From Mucilaginibacter xinganensis (GTDB taxonomy: Bacteria; Bacteroidota; Bacteroidia; Sphingobacteriales; Sphingobacteriaceae): a stretch of 64,000 nt of DNA. The position numbers and the translations under genes were made by a program. The stretch is taken from positions 1 through 64,000 of the forward strand of contig JAMFSA010000047.1 in assembly GCA_026225055.1 (NCBI GenBank), written 5' to 3'. How positions within the stretch are numbered: the stretch's first letter is position 1; every line of letters begins with the position of its first letter. Positions 54,843-61,203 of this stretch are shown piece by piece. Below the pieces are notes generated by a model. That model was not told where the DNA came from. It made no database searches and worked only from the letters and a program-made list of their open reading frames with translations.

Positions 54843-54861
54843 TGCCATGATTTTGCCATGA
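54843..54861. repeat. Direct repeats next to the att core
   Basis: TGCCATGA occurs at 54843-54850 and 54854-54861, 11 bp apart (one helical turn), about 50 bp inside the element end. The layout fits integrase or excisionase arm-binding sites. Confidence 0.45.
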
Positions 54862-55400
54862 ACTTGAAAACACCGTAAAAATAGGCCTAAACTGCTCTCC
54901 AATTTATATCATCAGTTATCAACTGCGCAGGTCAAAATGCCTACTGTTCCCTATAACTGTAAATCGTTTTCTTAAGTTAAAGATACAAAAAATTAATAAT
55001 AATCAAATCTGTTTTTCGATTTCAAATAGAATGCTTCATCTCAGCAGGCGTTATCCAAATTCTCATTTCTTTGAACGATGTCTGGAACAGGGAAAGGCCG
55101 GGAATGTCCTGGATAATCTGTTTTGCCCAACCTCATGATCTACGAGGTTGCGTTAAATGAGGGGGATAGTAAAGCAGCGGATAAGTTCTTTACGGCAGCT
55201 TTTGAATAAACCAGCTGGATCATCAATAACCTGAACCGGAATGACCTCCTTGGCACCAAGGGCAACTTTCCAGCGAATACAAATTACTGCCGGCACGCGT
55301 CTATTTTTTACAGCATTATATGGATAGGGTCCCAAAAGGCGGTTGTAACAACTCGCTGAGGCAGCGAGTGATGACCTCTTAGCCGGATCCCAAAACGTCT
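54862..55400. other. Decayed sequence inside the element end
   Basis: No intact gene. Short protein-like stretches occur in different frames with stops between them (for example VALNEGDSKAADKFFTAAFE before a stop near 55206, then LLGTKGNFPANTNYCRHA). A perfect 8-bp hairpin with a 3-base loop lies at 55351-55369. This looks like the remains of cargo genes broken by indels; I do not recognise the families. Confidence 0.5.
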
Positions 55401-55706
55401 GTGCGCTATCATTTCCAGGCCGGGTTCGAGCAGCTGGAAAAAGGCCGGTTAGTGCATTACTTATATAATATGTGCACGGCTGGAAACAATCCGGAGCAGT
55501 ATCAGCTCGTCATGCTCGGCAGAATGTATCCCTATAAGCTATCCGGAAAATTTCGTCACCTGAACGGATGGTCGGCTTTTAATGCAGCCTGAGACCTGGG
55601 CCTGGTCTACCCTAACTGGTATGATGCCAAAAATAATCACGGGAAATTTATTGTGGAAAATGATGTGCCCATAAAAGGTAAATCATTACACCTCTTCTCG
55701 TTAACG
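55401..55706 (+). pseudogene. Unrecognised interrupted reading frame
   Basis: Protein-like reading (FQAGFEQLEKGRLVHYLYNM ... KFRHLNGWSAFNAA) is stopped by a TGA near 55590. It continues in the same frame (DLGLVYPNWYDAKNNHGKF ... GKSLHLFSL) to a TAG near 55706. One nonsense change is enough to explain it. I cannot assign a family. Confidence 0.4.
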
Positions 55707-55857
55707 TAGTGTTCAGCATCTCAAAATATAGTCAATTTAATCAAAAAATAATATGGAAAAAATAATGTCTTTATAGGGAGGCTTCGCCCTTATTTTCGTC
55801 ACGGGGATTATTTTATATAACCCACGAATACCCATTCTCCTCAAATGATACCGTTAC

Positions 55858-56544
55858 CTAAAATTTAGGTCTTTGGCTCTTTTTTATAGACTTTTTCAAA
55901 TTGTCGAGATATAAAGATAGTTGCGACGCAATATCAGGTAGCCCTGTCTTGATCCATGTCTTTTTCATCGCTTTCGTGTCAGCTAAAATAATTTGATTGG
56001 CAGCTATTCTGGCTAATAAACTTGGCACATTCATACCGTCGTAAAGGGAAATCTCTTTAAATGTAGTTCTGAATTCATTGATATACATCAGATTCATTTC
56101 ATAGACACCTTTGATTGTCTGAGCATCAACATTGTGACCGCCTTCCATTACCCGGCGTTGAACCCTGGCTTTACAATCTTTGATCTTATCCAGGCCAAGA
56201 TAGTTGAGTTGAATTTGATAACCTTTGTTTTCGAATCTGTCGATATATTTCCAATAGTCAGGGTGGGATAGAGGTGTTTCTAAAACGAAATGTCTTCCTT
56301 CGGCAATGGCGTCATCCATTTCCATTTCCAGCCTTTCCTCCATCAGTCGAAGCGCTTTACCCGCTATCTCTTGTTCCGAAATTCCTTCAGCCCGGAGTTG
56401 AAGCTCAAATCCACTACGAGTCTTATCTCTGTCAAAAGAGAGAATGCCCTCAAAATCGTCTGGTAACAGAAATTGAATAAAAGTTGATTTGCCAGCACCG
56501 TTTGGGCCGGAAATAACTAAAAGAGTAGGTTTAGAATAGTCCAT
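55858..56544 (-). CDS. Zeta-toxin-like P-loop kinase
   Basis: AAA_33/zeta-toxin family protein of 228 residues. Walker A is GPNGAGKST (residues 14-22). The FDRDKTRSGFE block and ERLEMEMDDAIAEGRHFVLETPLSHPDYW follow, typical of chromosomal zeta-like proteins. Zeta toxins phosphorylate UDP-N-acetylglucosamine and block wall synthesis; in this distant group the substrate is unproven. The preceding small gene overlaps it by 14 bp, suggesting a toxin-antitoxin or toxin-partner unit. It appears intact amid decayed genes. Confidence 0.82.
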   Translation of the reverse strand: MDYSKPTLLVISGPNGAGKSTFIQFLLPDDFEGILSFDRDKTRSGFELQLRAEGISEQEIAGKALRLMEERLEMEMDDAIAEGRHFVLETPLSHPDYWKYIDRFENKGYQIQLNYLGLDKIKDCKARVQRRVMEGGHNVDAQTIKGVYEMNLMYINEFRTTFKEISLYDGMNVPSLLARIAANQIILADTKAMKKTWIKTGLPDIASQLSLYLDNLKKSIKKSQRPKF

Positions 56545-56800
56545 TTTTAAGTCTGACGTTCGCCGCCTCAGTTCTACTTAATACACGGATAGGCTTAGAT
56601 TTCAGTAGGGCAGCTTCCTCGTATACTTCCTGTAGTTCTATGCGGCCATCGGCGTATTCCAAGTATGATTGTCCATCAGGTAGGTCTTCTGATAATATAA
56701 GAAATGGCAACCCGTTACTTAATTTTTTTGTACGGAGGTCTTTGAACGCAGTCGTTACTTTCCGTTCCTGTAATAGTATTTCAGATTCAAATGGTGTCAT
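56531..56800 (-). CDS. Putative antitoxin/partner of the zeta-like toxin
   Basis: Small protein of 89 residues without a signal peptide or recognised domain. It contains EILLQERKVTTAFKDLRTKKLSNGLPFLI and a polar C-terminus. Its stop lies 14 bp inside the zeta-like gene, so translation is coupled. Order (small gene first), size and overlap are typical of an antitoxin, but the sequence is not the classical epsilon antitoxin. The 150-bp gap on its other side holds no gene. Confidence 0.65.
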   Translation of the reverse strand: MTPFESEILLQERKVTTAFKDLRTKKLSNGLPFLILSEDLPDGQSYLEYADGRIELQEVYEEAALLKSKPIRVLSRTEAANVRLKNGLF

Positions 56801-56950
56801 ATCCGTTCGGGCTATGTAATTTCCTGTTGTTAATTAAACTTAAATATACGACAATTGTTGCAAAAGATCAAGCGTTTTTCGCTCCCAATGTCATTGTGTT
56901 GGGAAACCAATCAATATTTGCCTTTCGCTTTTGCGTTTTGTTTTTTCCCC

Positions 56951-58038
56951 TCACCCGCCCCAGAGTTTGCAGGGCTTAAGAATAACGCTTCGCGTATCGT
57001 ACCCGACTTCGGAGGGGACGACAAAATCAATTGTTGTTAAACAATTGTACATCTTGCCGATTGCAAAACGGGCAATCTTCCTGCCGTCTGCCGACAGCCC
57101 AAAAACTCCAAAACCTAACCTATACTGCAAGCCGCCTCCCAGCCGAATAACCAGCTTTTGACTTCTCCCTTGCAGACGCAGCCACTCATGCAAATCCTTA
57201 AACTTTTCATAAAGCCCGCTCTCATCCCTGAGGCGACTGCCTAAAGAAAGCGAAAAATCGCGGTAGGCTAATCCCGTCACATCCCGGTCCAGCCAGAAGT
57301 GCACCCAGGAATGTTGTTCTAAAAATGGCAGCGCCTGGTCAAACAAACCCGCCCTGTTCAACACGACGAAATCGACCGTGAGCGGGTCTTCATAAGGGCG
57401 CAAAGCCTGATAAGAAAGAAGTCCATGAAGCCTTCGAAAACATGCGCCGAAGCATTGCCAGAACCCAGGCAGGTGATGTCCTTCTGTGCGCTACTTTGCT
57501 TGAAATTTTTGTTGCGGATTTCCCAACCGCCTGCATCGTTTTGAAAGCTGATGCCGTAATAAAACGGCCATTAATTTCGTGAGAAACTTCCTTATAACCG
57601 GTCCACTACCGCCGCCGGAATCGACCGCTTGTGCAGGGAATTTTTGAGCGGGTATGCGTACATCTGGCTTACCTTTTTTACCGTTAATTTGCTTTCGGCG
57701 CTGGCACGCCCTTCATACAGGCCAAGTTCCAATAGATGAAGCTGGTGAGGCGAAAAAGAAACATTTATCCTCTCCAAAAGGTCCGTTACTAAACAATCGT
57801 GATACCTGAGTAAAAAGTCGACCGAATTGCCCTCCGCCATCAGCCCGAAATCGTACCATCCTTGTCCGAGGATCAACATGAAAACTCGCCATCCGCTCAT
57901 TCCCCAAAGGCGGCAGGTACCAGTAATAGGTATCATTTTTTCTCCGCGACCCCACATCGTGACCAAGTATCTTTAAAAGATAAGCGAGGTCCAATTCCTG
58001 TATTCGGGAAAGCGAAAAACCTCATTTGTAAAATCCAT
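56951..58038 (-). pseudogene. Toprim-domain DNA primase of a mobile element, multiply frameshifted
   Basis: Pieces of one element-type primase can be read in succession on the minus strand: MDFTNEVFRFPE (start 58038), then DLAYLLKILGHDVGSRRKND ... FHVDPRT, then WYDFGLMAEGNSVDFLLRY ... KRSIPAAVVDR, then YYGISFQNDAGGWEIRNK ... HVFEGFMDF, then LRPYEDPLTVDFVVLN ... LDRDVTGLAYRDF ... DLHEWLRLQGRSQK. Frame changes fall near 58020, 57868, 57595, 57557 and 57412, plus a TAA near 57592. The zinc-finger-like N-terminus and toprim core are therefore present but uncoupled. The C-terminal 50 residues before 56951 look like unrelated read-through. Such primases belong to Bacteroidota mobilizable or conjugative elements. 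Confidence 0.8.
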
Positions 58039-58191
58039 CGTACAAATCCCGATCACTAATCAAATCCAAAGCTAACGTGCCCGTTTCACATTCACCTATC
58101 CTCCCCAAAAATTGATGAGGATCGTTTCAAATCAACAACTTAACTTTGAACCTATTAATTAACCATTAAAATCAAATGAATATGGCAACGA

Positions 58192-58350
58192 ATGCGCATC
58201 GGCAAAGTTTCGGCCCAGGCAACCCACCATAGAAGCGTGAAGGACCTGCATGCATTCGGCTATATCCGTTATGAGCCGTCCTTTAAGCGTAACTGTAAAA
58301 GCAAGGTTTTAGCGGTCAGTTTTAGAGATGTAAAAAGTGAAGTGAGATGA
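58192..58350 (+). pseudogene. N-terminally truncated duplicate of the element winged-helix gene
   Basis: A 52-codon frame RIGKVSAQATHHRSVKDLHAF ... YIRYEPSFKR whose pattern (IGxxxxxxxHxxxxxLxxFGYIxYxPS) matches the C-terminal half of the intact protein at 58612-58914. The N-terminal half is absent. Its stop overlaps the next start (ATGA at 58347-58350), preserving the coupling of an original operon. This implies a duplication followed by deletion. Confidence 0.65.
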
Positions 58351-58619
58351 GTGTGGAAGTAATAACCAAAGAAGATTTACAACTATTCCGGCAGGAGCTG
58401 CTGAATGATATTAAATCCCTGCTGGGCAAAAGTGACCCACAGGTAAAAGAATGGCTGAAAGCCGCGGAGGTAAGGAAACTCTTAAAAATTTCCGCCGGCA
58501 CGCTCTTAACATTGCGCGCAACGGGCAAGCTGCAATATTCCAGGATCGGCGGTACGTATTATTACCGTTATCAGGATATACAACGTATGTTGGCAAAGGG
58601 AAGCGAGGGGTATGAATAG
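58347..58619 (+). CDS. Excisionase-like helix-turn-helix protein
   Basis: DNA-binding protein of 90 residues. An N-terminal coiled segment (TKEDLQLFRQELLNDIKSLL) precedes a MerR-type/HTH_17 domain (EWLKAAEVRKLLKISAGTLLTLRATGKLQYSRIGG, about 36-85). This is the layout of small regulators or excisionases common in Bacteroidota integrative elements. It overlaps both neighbours (4 bp upstream, 8 bp downstream), so the three form one operon. Confidence 0.78.
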   Translation: MSVEVITKEDLQLFRQELLNDIKSLLGKSDPQVKEWLKAAEVRKLLKISAGTLLTLRATGKLQYSRIGGTYYYRYQDIQRMLAKGSEGYE

Positions 58620-58914
58620 CCAGCTAATTTTTAACGAAGTTTTCAAGGTCATGGCTAATGACCACCGGATCACTGTCTGGCATTTTAGCATCTATATGAG
58701 TTTGTTAAATAAATGGCTGTTGAACGGGCTGGTTAACCCGGTGTCTATCTCCCGCCGGCAGATCATTGAACAGACACATATCGGCAGCATTGTGACATAC
58801 CATAAGTGCATCAGGCAATTGAGGGATTTCGGTTATATCACCTATCAACCCTCTTATAACCCTTTTATCGGGAGTTATGTCAGTTTGATTGTGCCCGGTC
58901 AGCCGGAGCGTTGA
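58612..58914 (+). CDS. Mobile-element winged-helix protein
   Basis: Protein of 100 residues without known catalytic motifs. It reads as a winged helix: VWHFSIYMSLLNKWLLNG, the recognition-helix region SISRRQIIEQTHIGSIVTYHKCIRQLRDFGYI, and a wing YQPSYNPFIGSYVSLIV. It is coupled to the excisionase-like gene by an 8-bp overlap. A control role in element replication or transfer is likely (inference); a truncated relative lies just upstream. Confidence 0.7.
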   Translation: MNSQLIFNEVFKVMANDHRITVWHFSIYMSLLNKWLLNGLVNPVSISRRQIIEQTHIGSIVTYHKCIRQLRDFGYITYQPSYNPFIGSYVSLIVPGQPER

Positions 58915-59195
58915 TTGCATTTCAGCTAATTAATGAAGATTTTTCCTCTATTAACAACACTGTGTTCGTATAGCATTGCCCGGCATCAACCAGGAGCGTG
59001 TTTCCCCGGTTAAGGGGATATGTGATAAGCGGCTACGCGGTTAACAATGTCAGGATGTTCATCCATCATTTTCAGGTGTCTCTCCGGAGTATTAAATGAA
59101 GCCTCTGCAGTTGGGATTGTGAATAATATGTAATTATGCCGGAAGATGTCCAGCCGTTCGCATGCTGTTTTTAACAAGTTTAAAAACAATAAAAA
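58915..59195. other. Gap with no assignable gene
   Basis: No convincing gene. A 65-codon minus frame at 59010-59207 has a protein-like end (PERHLKMMDEHPDIVNRVAAYH), but its start falls inside the SusD-operon terminator; it may be a gene fragment. Confidence 0.35.
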
Positions 59196-59221
59196 AGGCC
59201 ATCCCATTTCTGGGACAGCCT
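59196..59221 (-). terminator. Intrinsic terminator of the second SusC/SusD operon
   Basis: 11-bp stem (59211-59221 / 59196-59206) with a 4-base loop. The two mismatches on the plus strand become G-U pairs on the minus strand, followed there by TTTTTT. It lies 23 bases after the SusD stop. Confidence 0.85.
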
Positions 59222-59243
59222 CCGATTGTATAAAAGGATAGGG

Positions 59244-61193
59244 TTAATAGCCGTTATTTTGTGGATATGGCGGGCCGGATAATACGTTGTTTATTAAACT
59301 TTGAGGTATCGGCCAACGTGCGTGATAGGGCTGAACATTTGGACCGCCAGCTATATTATACATTTGATTTCGCCTTACCAATTGCTGGGTCCTTACCAGG
59401 TCATACCAGCGGCGCGGGTCACCATAAAGCTCCCGGCTGTATTCATCCAGTATCAAATCCATTCCGCATAATGATCCTGCTGTAGTCGTATTGTTTGGAA
59501 TAGCGAGCTGCGCCTGTTGCGCTGGCGTTAACAGCATAGCTCCGGCATTGGCCGTATTGGCAGTACTCTGCGTTGAAGCCGTTACATAAAACTGGTTTTT
59601 AGCAATGGAATTGGAATCGGCCGGGCTGCGATAGGCAGCCCGCTGCCTGAGTACATTTAGTGAGGCGGCGGCAATTGTGGCATTACCTAACATATAGTTT
59701 GCTTCAGCATTCATCAAGTAAACTTCAGAAAAGCGCATTAAAATTATCGGCCTGCTGGAAAAGTCTCCTGTAGCGGTTCGTTTAGGATCATCAAACTTCT
59801 TCACGGTTGGGAAATTTAGCGCGGTAAATTGTTTTGGCGTAATGATTAATCCTTTAAATGCATCACGGCGGGCCATCGTAACATCGGCACTCGGCATTAA
59901 TATAGCAGTATCACCATCTGTTGGTACATTAAACGAAGATAAGGATACGTTAGAAGTCGGTACAAGCGTGCCTTTCAACGTCACTCCGTCGCTTTCAAGA
60001 CCTGGTGTTGTTACCCTATTGCAAATCCAGAAAGTTTGAAAAGTAGCGTCGTAACGGGTATCGTGTATTTGATCGGCAAAAGCCACGTCCATGGTATATG
60101 GTTTATTGGGGGCTAAGCGAACATATGGGCGGCCATTGTAAACATCCCTCAACATGCCGGGTTTAGCCGTGCTGATCACCTGCGGCACCGCATCGATACC
60201 TTTAACATTGTCAACACCGGGCCCAACATAGTTGAACCTTGCAAGGACATATAGTTCATTAATGCCGTAACCTCCGGACCCCTGAAGTGTGTAATTGGTA
60301 TAATTAGGATCAGAAATACCTCCATAATCAATTGCAAACATATTTTCCTGACCGTAGTCATTCGCAGGTTTATGTTCATCAAAATAATCCTGCCAAAGGT
60401 CAAGTCCATAGGTTCCCTTATTTGTAATCAGGTCCGCGGTAATGTCAGCAGCCTGCTGAAAATCGCCGGGTTGCTTCGCCTCTGTATAACCACGGGTGAG
60501 GTAGGCTTTGGCCAAAAAGGCTTTGGCTGTCGCCGCAGTGGCGCTTTTGCCCACACCTGCGGCTGAAAAAGGGTTTGAACTGGTGACCGTGTTAGGTAGT
60601 CCGGCAGCGGCATCCGTAAAATCCTGAATGATCAGTTTGTATAGGTCAGATAACTGGGCGGGTACGTCCGATGTGGTGGCTTTGGTGATAAAAGTTGTAT
60701 GCAGCGGGACACCGCTTTTTTGTGTAGCCGTAAGCCCCCCATAAGTTTGGACCAGCCAAAAATAAATGAAACCCCTTAAAAACTTAGCCTGGGCAACGTA
60801 TTGGGTACGTGCAGTCGGATCTGTGATTGCTGATGCATATTGAAATACGCCGTTAAGTGTATTGATATCCACATACAAACCTGTAATATCGGGTGAGTTG
60901 GATGAGGTGATCCCTTTAAATGAATTATATAATGGCGCTGTGGTTCCTGCACTGCCGCCCGGTATGTTTTGGTCGGTGCCATCGTACATAAAAACTAAAC
61001 CTTCACCTGAAAAAGAACTTCTTAAGTCGTTGTATACCCCGACAACGGCAGCTTGAACGCCGCCCGCTGTGCTGAAATAATTTGGATAAAGCCCGGCGCG
61101 CGGATTTTCTACCAAAAGCTTTTTACAACCTGTTGCTGCTGTTAGCATTGCGACTGCTGTAAAAATTACCGTGTATTTATTAAATATTTTCAT
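59244..61193 (-). CDS. SusD/RagB-family lipoprotein (second locus)
   Basis: Surface glycan-binding lipoprotein of 649 residues (lipobox ATGC, Cys23), longer than the starch-type protein. SusD-like N-terminal TPR region (FSTAGGVQAAVVGVYNDLR, ARTQYVAQAKFLRGFIYFWLVQTYGG) and RagB/SusD C-terminal blocks (ILMRFSEVYLMNAEANYMLG, LILDEYSRELYGDPRRWYDLVR, WPIPQS) are present. It lies 10 bp after the SusC-type gene and ends at a strong terminator, so the operon has only these two genes at its 3' end. No glycoside hydrolase is visible to indicate the substrate. Confidence 0.92.
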   Translation of the reverse strand: MKIFNKYTVIFTAVAMLTAATGCKKLLVENPRAGLYPNYFSTAGGVQAAVVGVYNDLRSSFSGEGLVFMYDGTDQNIPGGSAGTTAPLYNSFKGITSSNSPDITGLYVDINTLNGVFQYASAITDPTARTQYVAQAKFLRGFIYFWLVQTYGGLTATQKSGVPLHTTFITKATTSDVPAQLSDLYKLIIQDFTDAAAGLPNTVTSSNPFSAAGVGKSATAATAKAFLAKAYLTRGYTEAKQPGDFQQAADITADLITNKGTYGLDLWQDYFDEHKPANDYGQENMFAIDYGGISDPNYTNYTLQGSGGYGINELYVLARFNYVGPGVDNVKGIDAVPQVISTAKPGMLRDVYNGRPYVRLAPNKPYTMDVAFADQIHDTRYDATFQTFWICNRVTTPGLESDGVTLKGTLVPTSNVSLSSFNVPTDGDTAILMPSADVTMARRDAFKGLIITPKQFTALNFPTVKKFDDPKRTATGDFSSRPIILMRFSEVYLMNAEANYMLGNATIAAASLNVLRQRAAYRSPADSNSIAKNQFYVTASTQSTANTANAGAMLLTPAQQAQLAIPNNTTTAGSLCGMDLILDEYSRELYGDPRRWYDLVRTQQLVRRNQMYNIAGGPNVQPYHARWPIPQSLINNVLSGPPYPQNNGY

Positions 61194-61203
61194 AAAACAT
61201 CAA

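Noticed and set aside
54768..54861. A complete tRNA at the att site
   Set aside because: No D arm, anticodon stem or 5' acceptor strand can be found upstream of the T-loop; only the 3' end is present.
59010..59207. 65-codon minus-strand frame between the element genes and the SusD gene
   Set aside because: Its start lies in the terminator hairpin; the end looks protein-like, so it may be a fragment, but not enough to call a gene.
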